This document shows, in pieces, positions 1-8,562 of a DNA stretch of 64,000 nucleotides. Source of the stretch: Hoyosella sp. YIM 151337 (GTDB lineage: Bacteria > Actinomycetota > Actinomycetes > Mycobacteriales > Mycobacteriaceae); the NCBI RefSeq assembly GCF_026041215.1, contig NZ_JAPEIQ010000013.1, forward strand, positions 428,354 to 492,353, written 5' to 3'. A program made the translations under genes and the position numbers. Numbering within the stretch: the first letter of the stretch is position 1; the number at the start of each line of letters is the position of its first letter. Under the pieces are notes generated by a model. It made no database searches. It worked only from the letters and a program-made list of their open reading frames with translations, and had not been told where the DNA came from.

Positions 1-122
1 CGAGCCACTCGGTGGAGTTTGTCATGACAGCGGGCAGCGTCCGGCGCCTCGCCCGCCCAGGTCTGCCTCGAAACCGCTCCACGCAGTCGGCCTCGGAGGT
101 GCGGCCAGTAACGCGAGTGCGG
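1..122. other. left edge, no supported gene
   Basis: This edge lies downstream of the minus-strand hydrolase. A minus-strand ATG at 25 opens a frame running off the window (MTNSTEWL), but no ribosome binding site precedes it and too little is visible to call a gene. Confidence 0.3.
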
Positions 123-1019
123 TCACGCGGCAGCCCTCGCGCGGTCGAGGGCGTCGAGACTAAAGGCGACTAGCAGGGCGGAGACCTCCGCTGCGTGGGT
201 CTCCATCAAGAAGTGCCCGGCGTCGAAGATGTGCGCCTCAAAGGTCGTGAGCACGTCGTGGTAAGCAAGGACTTCGGCAATGTCGAAGGCTGGATCGTGG
301 CGGCCCCACAGCACCATGCATGGCGGCTGGTGTTTGGCGTGGTAGTCGGCAATCTCCCCGAAGCGGGCGACGTGGTCGCGGTAGTTGACGAAGAACTGAA
401 AGTACACGTCGATGCTCCCTGGCCGTGACAAATGCTCCCAGTCCAGATGCCACGACTCCGCTGGATGCAGTTCCGCCACCTCCGCTGGCAACCCCGCGAG
501 GTAGGTATCTCGCGTGCCCTCGAAAGTGAGCCACTCAGGCAACGCTGCCTTGTTCTCCGCTGTCGGGTCTGCCCAGAACCGGCGAGCGGAGTCCCACGCC
601 GCACCCAAGCCAGCTTCGTGCGCATTGCCGTTCTGCACTACCAGCCCCAGCACGCGTTCTGGGTGTCGTGTGGCCATGTAGTAGCCCACCGGCGTGCTGT
701 AGTCCGTCACGAACAACACGTATCTGGTGACACCGAGGTCGTCGAGCCAAGCCTCGATCACACGGGAAAGACCGTCGTAGGTGTACTGATACTCCCCCAG
801 CGGTGGGACGTCGGAGAACCCGAAGCCAGGGATGTCCGGCGCGACTGCGTAAACATGCTCACCCAGCGCCGGGAGTACCTCGCGGAAGGAGTACGACGAG
901 CTGGGCGCGCCGTGCAGCAGCACGACCGCGGTCGATGACGGCCTCCCCGCTTCGCGATAGTGCACCCGCAGACCCTCGACATGGTGGTCCCGGTGCCTGG
1001 TCTTCGCTGTGCGCTTCAC
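123..1019 (-). CDS. alpha/beta hydrolase, haloalkane dehalogenase/epoxide hydrolase type
   Basis: This is a 298-residue cytoplasmic alpha/beta hydrolase with no signal peptide. The oxyanion-hole motif HGAP is at 36-39. The nucleophile elbow is VTDYSTP with Asp106 where lipases have Ser. The likely acid is Asp242 in GRHDPAF and the base is His269 in DAGHF. An Asp nucleophile is the hallmark of the haloalkane dehalogenase and epoxide hydrolase branches, so the reaction should go through an ester on Asp; the substrate cannot be read from the sequence. Translation starts at a GTG with AAGGAGGG about six bases upstream. The 57-codon gene lies upstream on the same strand, separated by a strong hairpin, so the two are probably at least partly uncoupled. 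Confidence 0.85.
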   Translation of the reverse strand: MKRTAKTRHRDHHVEGLRVHYREAGRPSSTAVVLLHGAPSSSYSFREVLPALGEHVYAVAPDIPGFGFSDVPPLGEYQYTYDGLSRVIEAWLDDLGVTRYVLFVTDYSTPVGYYMATRHPERVLGLVVQNGNAHEAGLGAAWDSARRFWADPTAENKAALPEWLTFEGTRDTYLAGLPAEVAELHPAESWHLDWEHLSRPGSIDVYFQFFVNYRDHVARFGEIADYHAKHQPPCMVLWGRHDPAFDIAEVLAYHDVLTTFEAHIFDAGHFLMETHAAEVSALLVAFSLDALDRARAAA

Positions 1020-1112
1020 GGCGAACCCTCCTTGCTCGCTCCGGACAACTTCTTTCAGTGTAACCCTCTTAATGACTTTTACCAGTTACCCGATGGGGGC
1101 CCGCAACGGGCT

Positions 1113-1172
1113 AGGACCCGGACAGGAGTGCAGCCCCCAATGCGTCCGGGACTGCACTCCTGTCCGGGTCCT
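1113..1172 (-). terminator. long perfect inverted repeat, probable terminator or attenuator
   Basis: Perfect 21-bp arms at 1113-1133 and 1152-1172 enclose an 18-nt loop. The repeat begins at the last base of the stop codon of the 57-codon minus-strand gene and lies about 94 nt before the hydrolase start. No long T run follows on the minus strand, so it is either a GC-type actinobacterial terminator or a partial block between the two genes. Confidence 0.7.
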
Positions 1173-1345
1173 CACTGTGTCGGTTCGTCGTCGGTCGCCG
1201 ACTGCATTTCCTTGTCGTCAAACGATCCCGCAGGACGGTCTACCGGCCCGCCGCCGGGCCCGGTGGTCCCCTTGTCTCGCGAACCTGGTTCCCCACGCTC
1301 CTCCTGTGGTTCTTCATCAAGCCGTTCGCCGCCGTTGTCAGTCAT
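1172..1345 (-). CDS. small acidic hypothetical protein (57 aa)
   Basis: I found this gene by reading the minus strand; it is too short for usual length cut-offs. It opens with ATG and encodes 57 residues, starting MTDNGGERLD and ending SATDDEPTQ. The composition is strongly acidic and rich in Gly, Pro and Asp (GTTGPGGGPVDRPAG in the middle), with no hydrophobic segment and no Cys, which suggests a soluble, disordered polypeptide. Support comes from a very good Shine-Dalgarno (AGGAAGGAGA) placed just before the ATG and from the hairpin that starts exactly at its stop. A 7-bp inverted repeat TCTGGCT-GTC-AGCCAGA at 1362-1378 lies just upstream and could be an operator or leader hairpin. No family is recognised. 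Confidence 0.6.
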   Translation of the reverse strand: MTDNGGERLDEEPQEERGEPGSRDKGTTGPGGGPVDRPAGSFDDKEMQSATDDEPTQ

Positions 1346-1523
1346 CGCGCGCTCTCCTTCCTCTGGCTGTCAGCCAGACATACCCGTTGCAGTACCCACA
1401 ACCACGCAGCTCAACCCGAGAGTCGGACAACGCCTGTGTGGGTACAGATAACCGCAGTAGGGTAAGAGCGGGCACCGGTTTCGACCCCCGCAAACCGCGC
1501 CCCCACCCCTCGAAGGACGCACC

Positions 1524-1910
1524 ATGCGCATCGCGAAATCAGACGTGGATGTCAAGCTGGAAATTCCTGGAGCCGTCGCCCGCCAGCACACCGACTTCGG
1601 TGACGCGTCGGGCCTCGGGATGATCAGCGGCGAGTACTTCAGCCTCTCGGCCGGCGTTGACACCACGCCGCTGTTTGAGGGTTTGGAGGGAAACGCCTGC
1701 CAATGCCCGCACTGGGGCTTCGTGTTATCCGGGAAGATCACCACCATCGACATCGGCGGCAAGCAGGAAACCGTCGTTAAAGACGACCTGTTCTACTGGC
1801 CCCCGGGGCACAACGTGAGAGTGGACTCTGACGCTGAGATCATCATGTTCAGCCCACAAAGGGAACACACGCTGGTTATCGAACACATGAAAGACAAGGT
1901 CAGCGGCTAG
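1524..1910 (+). CDS. cupin-fold protein
   Basis: This 128-residue protein has the length and motif order of a single-domain cupin. The first motif region is CPHWGFVLSGK (61-71, His63), and the second is PPGHNVRVDSDAEIIMFSP (93-111, His96). The turn of mixed strands between them (KQETVVKDDLFYWPPGH) is typical of RmlC-like barrels. The usual set of three His and one Glu is not complete, so metal binding is uncertain. It may be a sensor or isomerase-like protein. The ATG is preceded by GAAGGA. It is followed after 30 nt by the GyrI-like gene, with which it probably forms an operon. No specific substrate is implied. Confidence 0.65.
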   Translation: MRIAKSDVDVKLEIPGAVARQHTDFGDASGLGMISGEYFSLSAGVDTTPLFEGLEGNACQCPHWGFVLSGKITTIDIGGKQETVVKDDLFYWPPGHNVRVDSDAEIIMFSPQREHTLVIEHMKDKVSG

Positions 1911-1940
1911 CTACGTCGCCACGAACCGGAGACGATACCG

Positions 1941-2411
1941 ATGCAGTTCGAAATCGTGAATACAACGGCGCAGCCGATGCTCTACGTCACCCGCAGTTCC
2001 AGCATGAACTCTGAAGAGATCGGCGGCGTGATGGGTGATGCCTTCGCCGCGATCGGTGAATTCATCAATCGCAGCGGAGTTGCACCCGCCGGTCCGCCGC
2101 TGGCGGTCTACCGAGATTGGGATGGGTCGACGATGAAGGTCGACGTCGGGTTCCCGGTCGCCCCAGACAGCGCGGTGTCCTCCGAACCGGAGGTTCGCTC
2201 GGGCCAAACACCAGCGGGCAAGGCTCTCAAGGCGGTGCACCGCGGCTCCTACATGCGGTTGCGCGAGACGTATGAAGCCATGGAAGTCCATATCGCACAG
2301 GAAGGACTGACCGCCGGTGAGATCGCATGGGAGGTCTATGTCAGTGATCCGGACCAGACCTCCGAGGAAGACCTACTGACCGAAATCTATATGCGTGTGA
2401 ACGGGGCTTGA
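1941..2411 (+). CDS. GyrI-like / effector-binding domain protein
   Basis: The 156 residues cover one GyrI-like small-molecule-binding domain, the fold found at the C-terminus of AraC/MerR regulators and in SbmC/GyrI. The family pattern is visible: an N-terminal strand (IVNTTAQPMLYVTRS), a helix (MGDAFAAIGEFINRSG), the AVYRDWD segment, a VDVGFPV strand, a GKALKAVHRGSYMRLRETYEAM segment around 93-114, and a final WEVYVSDP ... TEIYMRV strand. No DNA-binding domain is attached, so it is a stand-alone ligand-binding or hydrolytic member rather than a transcription factor. It follows the cupin gene by 30 nt on the same strand. Confidence 0.75.
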   Translation: MQFEIVNTTAQPMLYVTRSSSMNSEEIGGVMGDAFAAIGEFINRSGVAPAGPPLAVYRDWDGSTMKVDVGFPVAPDSAVSSEPEVRSGQTPAGKALKAVHRGSYMRLRETYEAMEVHIAQEGLTAGEIAWEVYVSDPDQTSEEDLLTEIYMRVNGA

Positions 2412-2445
2412 GCAGACCGCGCGCCAAGCCGGTAAATTTGCGGGC

Positions 2446-3054
2446 GTGACCGAGACCGCCGACACCCGCACGTCAGCCCCCCGTCTGAGCGTCTCCGCGC
2501 CGTCCGGACCAACTGTTATCCAACGCGCGACCGCCCTGGATGCCGCTGAAATTGCTTACGTCGCGGCCATCACGTTTCCGTTGGCGTGTCCGCCGCATAG
2601 TCACCGCGAAGACATGGCGGCGTTTATAACATCCAACCTATCCCCCGCCCATTTCGGCGCATACCTCAGCGACCCGGCGTGCGCGGTGTTCGTTGCCCGC
2701 ACCGAGTCGGAGATAACCGGCTACACACTTATCAAAACGGGCCCGCCCGCCGCGGACGCGGAATGTGAGCTGCCTCCTGGTCTCGCACTCGAATTGAGCA
2801 AGATTTACGTGTTGCCCGGCCACCACGGGACAGGAACCTCGGCTCAGTTGATGGGTGCGGCAGTGCAGCATGCGCGCAACGCTCGCGCGAGCACACTGTG
2901 GCTCGGGGTGAACTCGCTCAACGAGCGGGCGCAGCGCTTCTACCGAAAGTGCGGTTTCACTTACGCGGGTACTCGAACGTTCACCGTCGGCAGTCAGACG
3001 GAGCACGATTTCATTTTCGCGCTGAACCTCAGCAGCGCCGCACCGGACGTCTAG
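2446..3054 (+). CDS. GNAT family N-acetyltransferase
   Basis: This 202-residue protein has one GNAT domain after an unstructured leader of about 23 residues. Motif A, which binds the acetyl-CoA pyrophosphate, is LSKIYVLPGHHGTGTSAQLM (117-136). Motif B is RAQRFYRKCGF (161-171). The protein probably acetylates an amine of unknown identity. It starts with GTG and has no clear Shine-Dalgarno, so the start is uncertain. It corresponds by position to the M. tuberculosis GNAT gene next to the ZapE/AFG1-type ATPase. Its stop overlaps the convergent zapE stop by a few bases. Confidence 0.8.
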   Translation: MTETADTRTSAPRLSVSAPSGPTVIQRATALDAAEIAYVAAITFPLACPPHSHREDMAAFITSNLSPAHFGAYLSDPACAVFVARTESEITGYTLIKTGPPAADAECELPPGLALELSKIYVLPGHHGTGTSAQLMGAAVQHARNARASTLWLGVNSLNERAQRFYRKCGFTYAGTRTFTVGSQTEHDFIFALNLSSAAPDV

Positions 3055-4076
3055 GCGCCCGCGCGCGTAGCCGCGCCGAAGCGCGACAGCGCCAGCAAAC
3101 GCGAGGTGGCCCGCAAGTACTTCTTCCGGTAGCCACCAGCAAGCATTTCCTCGGTGAAGATCTCGTCGAGCTTCGCGCCGGAGACGATTACCGGGATACT
3201 CGCGTCGTACAGTCGGTCCGCCAAGACCACCAGTCGCAGCGCAACCGCTTGATCATCGGCGGGGCGCACGTCCTCGAGGAAGACAGCGGATACGCCATCG
3301 ACAAGTTTGCCGTACCGGGATGGGTGAAGTTTTCCGAGATGTGCGCAAAGCTCGTCAAAGTTGTCGAGTGTCGCATCAGGGGTGATCTCCGCGCGCTCGC
3401 GAAGCTCTGAACGCTCTGCGGGCGCTGGGGCGGGCGGAAGATCTCGGTGCCGGTAGTCAGGTCCGTCCACCCGTACCGTCTGGAAGACTGACGCGAGTTT
3501 CCGGATTTCCCGCAAGAAGTCCTGCGCAGCGAAGCGTCCCTCCCCCAACTGCCCAGGCAGAGTGTTGGATGTCGCGACGACCGACACACCGCTCGCGGCC
3601 AATTCTGTTAGCAGGCGGGAAACGAGCATTGTGTCACCGGGATCGTCGAGTTCGAATTCGTCGATGCACAGCACCGAGTGGCTCGACAGTTCCTCCACAG
3701 CTTTCATAAAACCCAAGGCCCCCACAACGTGGGTGAGTTCGACGAATGTGCCGAATGCCTTCGGCTCGGGAACCGCGTGGTAGATCGATGCGAGCAGGTG
3801 AGTTTTACCCACCCCGAAACCCCCGTCGAGGTACAGGCCCTGCCCCGTCGTGTTTTTCGGCTTCCGGCTGAATAACCCGCGTTTGCCAGATTTACGCGTG
3901 ACAACTGCGTTTGCGAATTCCCGGGCGGTGTTCACTGCGGCCGATTGCGACGGTTCTTTCGGATCCGGTATGTACGAATCGAAGCTCACGTCGTTGAACA
4001 TTGGTGGCGGTACCATTTGGGCCACCAACTGATCGGCTGGGATCACCGGATTCCGCTCAGTCAGGCGCGCAGTCAT
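3051..4076 (-). CDS. zapE: cell division protein ZapE (AFG1-like P-loop ATPase)
   Basis: This 341-residue single-domain AAA-type ATPase is of the AFG1/LACE1/ZapE family. Walker A is GGFGVGKTH (85-93) and Walker B is VLCIDEF (135-141). The family-typical ELDDPGDTMLVSRLLTEL follows, then VATSN. In proteobacteria ZapE modulates FtsZ rings, and mitochondrial AFG1 helps degrade inner-membrane proteins; the actinobacterial role is inferred only by family. Gene start is ATG. It is divergent from the ribD-like gene with 34 nt between them, so the promoters must overlap. Confidence 0.88.
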   Translation of the reverse strand: MTARLTERNPVIPADQLVAQMVPPPMFNDVSFDSYIPDPKEPSQSAAVNTAREFANAVVTRKSGKRGLFSRKPKNTTGQGLYLDGGFGVGKTHLLASIYHAVPEPKAFGTFVELTHVVGALGFMKAVEELSSHSVLCIDEFELDDPGDTMLVSRLLTELAASGVSVVATSNTLPGQLGEGRFAAQDFLREIRKLASVFQTVRVDGPDYRHRDLPPAPAPAERSELRERAEITPDATLDNFDELCAHLGKLHPSRYGKLVDGVSAVFLEDVRPADDQAVALRLVVLADRLYDASIPVIVSGAKLDEIFTEEMLAGGYRKKYLRATSRLLALSRFGAATRAGA

Positions 4077-4110
4077 TGGTGCATCGTATCGGCGTGATCA
4101 GATAGACACC

Positions 4111-4890
4111 GTGCGGTATTTCAAATGTGCGACAGATTTCACAGTGACCTGCAGTGATGCTGATCTTCGCGAACTGTATTCCTACCCTGAGTCCCCTTGG
4201 CTGCGAATGAACTTCGTCGCCAGCATCGACGGCGCCGTCACCTCAGGCGGCGCGTCCGGGGCATTATCGAGCGAAACGGACAAACACCTGTTCGGCCTTC
4301 TCCGTGAACTCGCTGACGTAATCGTCGTTGGTGCAGGCACAATCCGGACCGAGAACTACGGCGGCGCCGTGATCACACGTGAGGCGCAGAGGCGCCGGGC
4401 GGCTGCTGGCCAGTCTTCCCATCCGCCGATCGCGGTCGTCACCGCACGCGCCGATCTCGATCCTGATTCGCGCCTGTTCGCCGAAACAACGGCCGCGCCG
4501 CTGATCGTGACAACTGCGAACGCCCCCACCGCCGCGAAGGCGACTCTGCGCGCCGCCGGGGGCGACGTCATCGAGGCTGAGCCCGGAAGTTCGGATGGTG
4601 TTGACGGCGACAGTCTGATGGCGGCGCTTCAGCGCCGTGGGCTGCGGCGGATTCTGTGTGAAGGGGGACCGCGCCTCTTCGGCCACCTGCTCGCCGCCAA
4701 CCTCGTCGACGATCTTTGCCTGAGTATCGCGCCGGTACTTACTGCCGGCACCGCCGGCCGTATCGCAGTCAGTGACGCAGCTGGTTCCGCGAACGCCGCA
4801 CAGCAGCGCAAAATGCGGCTCGCGCATACCCTGTCAGGAGATGACGGAACGGTCTTCACACGGTGGGTCCGCGACCCAGCAGTAGGCTGA
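4111..4890 (+). CDS. RibD C-terminal-domain reductase (pyrimidine reductase family)
   Basis: The 259 residues form a dihydrofolate-reductase-like RibD_C domain without the deaminase half of bifunctional RibD. Family motifs are NFVASIDGAVTSGGASGALSSETDKHLFGLLRELADVIVVGAGTIRTENYG (34-83), PPIAVVTARADLDPDSRLF, and ILCEGGPRLFGHLL near 190-203. The M. tuberculosis counterpart (Rv2671 by position) has been discussed as an NADPH-dependent reductase able to reduce dihydrofolate. Whether this one acts in riboflavin synthesis or on pterins is not decidable here. The start is GTG with no strong ribosome binding site. It sits upstream of the secreted hydrolase gene in the same orientation. Confidence 0.85.
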   Translation: MRYFKCATDFTVTCSDADLRELYSYPESPWLRMNFVASIDGAVTSGGASGALSSETDKHLFGLLRELADVIVVGAGTIRTENYGGAVITREAQRRRAAAGQSSHPPIAVVTARADLDPDSRLFAETTAAPLIVTTANAPTAAKATLRAAGGDVIEAEPGSSDGVDGDSLMAALQRRGLRRILCEGGPRLFGHLLAANLVDDLCLSIAPVLTAGTAGRIAVSDAAGSANAAQQRKMRLAHTLSGDDGTVFTRWVRDPAVG

Positions 4891-4964
4891 CATGGGCAAA
4901 AGCAACGGCCCCTAGGTAGAACCCGTTCAGCCCGCTCAGTCACCCTGGAAAGGAGTGCGCGCAG

Positions 4965-6539
4965 GTGCGAAACCGCGCCGCAGCTGTCCTCATTCTTCTG
5001 CTGACAGCCTGCCTACTGGGAACAGCGTGCGGTGCCGCGCCATCGAACCGTCCGGAAGTTGCCATCGATTACGGGCCGCCGCCCGCTGGCCCGGGGCCCG
5101 ACACCGAGGCAGGGGCCCTCCCGGAACTCGACGTGCCGCAGGTCGAAATGGGTTGGCAGGACTGCACCACGACGGTGCTCGGCCATTACGAGCTGCAAGA
5201 AGAAACGCCGGGACTCACACTCGAGTGTGCGTCCTTCACCGTTCCAGCGGACCCCAGTGGCCAGGTTGCTGAATGGCTCAACATCGGGCTCACGCGGGCG
5301 CGAATGGAAGGCACATCGACTGGTGCGGCACCGCTGGTCCTCACTACCGGCACGAGCCAGCCCTCTTCGCGAGCGCTCGCGGCAATGGCTGCGTCTGCGG
5401 GGCCGATTCTCGAAGAACGCCCTATTGTCGCGATCGACCGCCGCGGTACCGGTCTTTCAGATCGGGTCAGTTGCTTCACGCGTGCGATCGAAGAACAACA
5501 GCTCGATCTGGGGGCTGGACCGGGGCGCGATCCCGTGGACGCCGCAACCACCGTGGGCCGCGACTCGACACTCGGTTGCACGGACCACATCGATCCCATG
5601 GAGACGCTATTCAGCGCAGCGAACGCCGCCGCCGACCTCGAAGCACTGCGTACGCACTGGGGCGTCGACCGGCTCGCACTCGCCGGGATCGGCGACGGTG
5701 CGACCGTCGCCCTCGCCTACGCCTCGATGTTCCCTGGGCATCTGTCCCGGCTCATCCTTGATTCCGTTCCCGCTATGCCCGGCGGAACACCTACCCTTCC
5801 TGGCTCAGAAGCGATGACGACTGCTGAACAACAGGCACAGGGCGCCGAAGCGGCGCTTACGGTACTGGCGTCGCACTGTCTGGCTATCGATTGCGCGCTG
5901 GGGCCAGACTTGCTTTCTGAGCTTCGTGCGCTGCTATCCCGCGCGGCTGAGGGACAGGTGTGGCCTCTCACCCCCGGAGCCCTCGTCTCGACGATCACGG
6001 GAGTGCTCGGCGACAACGCGGGAACAGCTACGGAGCGGATGGACCGGCTGATCGGCGCGCTCGAGGCGGCGCGAAACGGATCCCCGGCCGAACTCGTCGA
6101 ACTTTCGTTCGCAGTGCAGGCGTTTACTGGCGACGATGGCCAATTCGTGGGCCGGTGCAGCGACATCACAACCCGCGCTGTCCCCGAGAACGTCCGCGAG
6201 GTTCTCGAACAGTGGAATAGTGACTATCCCCACGTCGGCGAAACACTCGCGCTGAGACAGCTGTTGTGTGTCGCGTGGCCCGCACTTGATCCGATCGAAC
6301 TCCCCAGCGAGATCAGTGCGCCTGTCCTGCTCGCGGAGGGTGCCAATGACGCGTGGGTGGGCGACGGTACTGCCGCTGACCTGCGCGGACCCTTGCAAGC
6401 TGGCGGCGCGCCGACTTACCTGCTGCGCTGGCAAGGTACCGGCCACGGCGTCGTGCTGCATTCAGAATGCGGCGCGAACATCGCTGCCGCGATGATCACA
6501 ACCGGCGCCCTGCCTGCAGACAACACCTGCCCCGCATAA
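4965..6539 (+). CDS. lipoprotein with alpha/beta hydrolase fold (Rv2672-like secreted protease family)
   Basis: The 524-residue precursor starts with a lipoprotein signal; LTAC at 13-16 fits a lipobox with Cys16, so it should be anchored outside the membrane. The body resembles the tripeptidyl-aminopeptidase-like alpha/beta hydrolases: IVAIDRRGTGLSD (154-166), a nucleophile-elbow region, and a C-terminal TAP-like part with a LAEGANDAWVG acid region and GTGHGVVLHSEC. However, the elbow reads AGIGDGATVAL, with Gly243 where the catalytic Ser is expected. It may be inactive, use another residue, or serve as a binding protein. Several Cys suggest disulfides. The GTG start has AAGGAG upstream. It corresponds by position to Rv2672. 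Confidence 0.8.
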   Translation: MRNRAAAVLILLLTACLLGTACGAAPSNRPEVAIDYGPPPAGPGPDTEAGALPELDVPQVEMGWQDCTTTVLGHYELQEETPGLTLECASFTVPADPSGQVAEWLNIGLTRARMEGTSTGAAPLVLTTGTSQPSSRALAAMAASAGPILEERPIVAIDRRGTGLSDRVSCFTRAIEEQQLDLGAGPGRDPVDAATTVGRDSTLGCTDHIDPMETLFSAANAAADLEALRTHWGVDRLALAGIGDGATVALAYASMFPGHLSRLILDSVPAMPGGTPTLPGSEAMTTAEQQAQGAEAALTVLASHCLAIDCALGPDLLSELRALLSRAAEGQVWPLTPGALVSTITGVLGDNAGTATERMDRLIGALEAARNGSPAELVELSFAVQAFTGDDGQFVGRCSDITTRAVPENVREVLEQWNSDYPHVGETLALRQLLCVAWPALDPIELPSEISAPVLLAEGANDAWVGDGTAADLRGPLQAGGAPTYLLRWQGTGHGVVLHSECGANIAAAMITTGALPADNTCPA

Positions 6540-6546
6540 TGTGACC

Positions 6547-6579
6547 TGCGGCGAGGCACGCCGCAAGTCCGCCCGACTT
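6547..6579 (+). other. two adjacent small hairpins in the intergenic gap
   Basis: TGCGGCG (6547-6553) pairs with CGCCGCA (6559-6565), and AAGTC (6565-6569) pairs with GACTT (6575-6579). They fill most of the 56-nt gap between the lipoprotein gene and aftC. No T run follows, so they may only slow read-through. Confidence 0.35.
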
Positions 6580-6595
6580 GGGGTAGTTTACCTGC

Positions 6596-7936
6596 GTGTT
6601 TCCCTCACAGTTGAAGTCAAGGACGCCTTTGCAAACGGGCGACATCATCAAGATGGTGATGTGGCCGCTCGCAGTGATGACGATCATTCACCGCACGGTC
6701 ATTCTGGCGTTCAACGGCGCTGTGACGAACGACTTCCTGCCGATCTATACGGCAGCGGTGAACTTCATCAATTACACCGACGTATACCTCGACAACTTCA
6801 ACTGGACGCACCCCCACTATCTGTATCCGCCTAGCGGCACCCTCATGATCGCGCCGCTGGGCTACCTTGATTACGATCTCGCGCGCCGGCTGTATATCGT
6901 CATCAATGCGATCGGCGTGCTCATCGCGGCGTATTACCTGCTGAAGATGTTCGGATTCGGCATCAGATCAGTGGCGATGCCAATCACGATCTTCGCGATG
7001 TTCTCGACCGAGACAGTGTCGAATACGCTCATCTATACCAACATCAACGGGCTCATCTTCCTGGCTCAAGTGCTGTTCATGAAGTTTCTGCTCGAGCGCA
7101 GACTCTGGTGGGCGGGTGTGCCAATGGGTCTCACTATCGCAATTAAGCCGATTCTTGCACCGTTACTCATTTTCCCGTTCATCAAGAAACAGTGGCAGCC
7201 GTTTGTCGCCTCAATCGCGATACCTGTGATCCTCACGGCGATCGCATGGCCGTTGTCCAAGGATCCCGGACGGTTCGTCCGGGAGACCGTGCCGTACCTG
7301 GCTGAGTCACGCGACTACTTCAATAGCGCGATTTCGGGTAACGCCGTCTACTACGGCTTACCTGACTGGCTTGTACTCGGGCTGCGCGGTCTATTCGCGG
7401 TAATCACACTCGTCTCGTTGTGGCTGCTATACCGGTATTACCGCAACGATGAACTCTTCTTCATCAGCACCGCGTCCGGAGTAATTCTCACCGCGCAGTT
7501 CCTGTTGGGCTCACTTGGTCAGATGTACTACTCGATGCTGCTTTTCCCACTGCTGATGACAGTGGTGATGCGGCACTCTGTCGTCAGGAACTGGCCTGCG
7601 TGGCTTGCAGCGTACGGCTTCCTCACCTTCGACATGTGGTATTCGGTGCCCTGGCGGCAGACCGGCGAGGCCTTCCAGTTCTTACGCACGACGTTCGGTT
7701 GGTCGCTGCTGCTCATAGTGATTTGCACAGTTTTGGTCAACCGTTACCTCGACGCGCGCAGGGCCGGAACGCTCGACACGAGTTTCTCGGGGATCTCTGG
7801 GATAAACGCGCCTTACCTTCGTAACGACGTCGACCACCCGGTCCCTCTCCACGCGGAGCAGCCCGGCCCGAGCGCGTCCACAGCGCATCGCGAATCACCC
7901 AGTGGCGTGCCCGCCGGAGCGAGCACTCGCGTCTGA
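6596..7936 (+). CDS. aftC: GT87-family polyprenyl-phosphate mannosyl/arabinofuranosyltransferase, AftC-like
   Basis: This is a 446-residue integral membrane protein with about ten hydrophobic helices, typical of GT-C glycosyltransferases. The first periplasmic loop, FLPIYTAAVNFINYTDVYLDN, is followed by the WTHPHYLYPPSG segment that the GT87/DUF2029 family shares. In mycobacteria AftC (Rv2673, same position) uses decaprenylphosphoryl arabinofuranose to add alpha-1,3 branches in arabinogalactan and lipoarabinomannan. Synteny with Rv2672-Rv2674 supports that identity. The start is GTG with a weak ribosome binding site. The C-terminal 50 residues (Pro/Ser/His rich) are hydrophilic and probably flexible. 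Confidence 0.8.
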   Translation: MFPSQLKSRTPLQTGDIIKMVMWPLAVMTIIHRTVILAFNGAVTNDFLPIYTAAVNFINYTDVYLDNFNWTHPHYLYPPSGTLMIAPLGYLDYDLARRLYIVINAIGVLIAAYYLLKMFGFGIRSVAMPITIFAMFSTETVSNTLIYTNINGLIFLAQVLFMKFLLERRLWWAGVPMGLTIAIKPILAPLLIFPFIKKQWQPFVASIAIPVILTAIAWPLSKDPGRFVRETVPYLAESRDYFNSAISGNAVYYGLPDWLVLGLRGLFAVITLVSLWLLYRYYRNDELFFISTASGVILTAQFLLGSLGQMYYSMLLFPLLMTVVMRHSVVRNWPAWLAAYGFLTFDMWYSVPWRQTGEAFQFLRTTFGWSLLLIVICTVLVNRYLDARRAGTLDTSFSGISGINAPYLRNDVDHPVPLHAEQPGPSASTAHRESPSGVPAGASTRV

Positions 7937-7984
7937 CCGTCAGCAATCGTGGCGACGATGAGATGCACCTATTAGCGTTGAAGC

Positions 7985-8413
7985 ATGAGTACCGAGGAGT
8001 TGCCGGCCCCCAAAGTCCAGCTGTCCGACGCAGAGTGGCGCGAGCGCCTCACGGGTGCGGAGTACGTTGTACTGCGCCAGGCGGGCACTGAGCGGCCTTT
8101 CACAGGTGAGTACACCGATACAAAGCAGGCTGGAATCTACGAGTGCCGGGCCTGCGGTGCGGAACTGTTTCGCAGCACCGAGAAGTTCGAGTCGCACTGC
8201 GGATGGCCATCGTTTTTCGACCCTGCTTCGTCGTCAGCTGTCGTCCTGCGTGAAGACACGTCCCTCGGTATGAGACGCGTCGAGGTGCTGTGCGCTGCCT
8301 GCCACAGCCACCTCGGCCATGTCTTTGAAGGCGAGGGTTATCCCACGCCCACGGACCAGCGCTACTGCATCAACTCCATTTGCTTACGTTTAGTCCCTGA
8401 AGCCCGCGCTTAA
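7985..8413 (+). CDS. msrB: peptide-methionine (R)-S-oxide reductase MsrB
   Basis: This 142-residue MsrB repairs methionine-R-sulfoxide in oxidised proteins. Two CxxC pairs that bind structural zinc are present: Cys54/Cys57 (ECRAC) and Cys103/Cys106 (CAAC). The catalytic Cys128 lies in the family motif RYCINS. HCGWPSFFDP (71-80) and SHLGHVFEGEG (108-118) are the other conserved blocks. Cys133 could be a resolving residue. The protein is full length and has no signal peptide, so it should be cytoplasmic. It corresponds to Rv2674 and follows aftC by 48 nt. Confidence 0.95.
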   Translation: MSTEELPAPKVQLSDAEWRERLTGAEYVVLRQAGTERPFTGEYTDTKQAGIYECRACGAELFRSTEKFESHCGWPSFFDPASSSAVVLREDTSLGMRRVEVLCAACHSHLGHVFEGEGYPTPTDQRYCINSICLRLVPEARA

Positions 8414-8562
8414 CGCCCTAGCGTGCGTTAACGGCGTTCCCCTCTCCCCTGGCAGCCGTTATCATCGTGGTGCCGCGAGACTGTCGGTCGATGCCGAAGC
8501 TGCCGTCGAACGACGATGGCGTTTGCATCGATTGATCGCGAAGAATTGGGACAACCCGGCAT

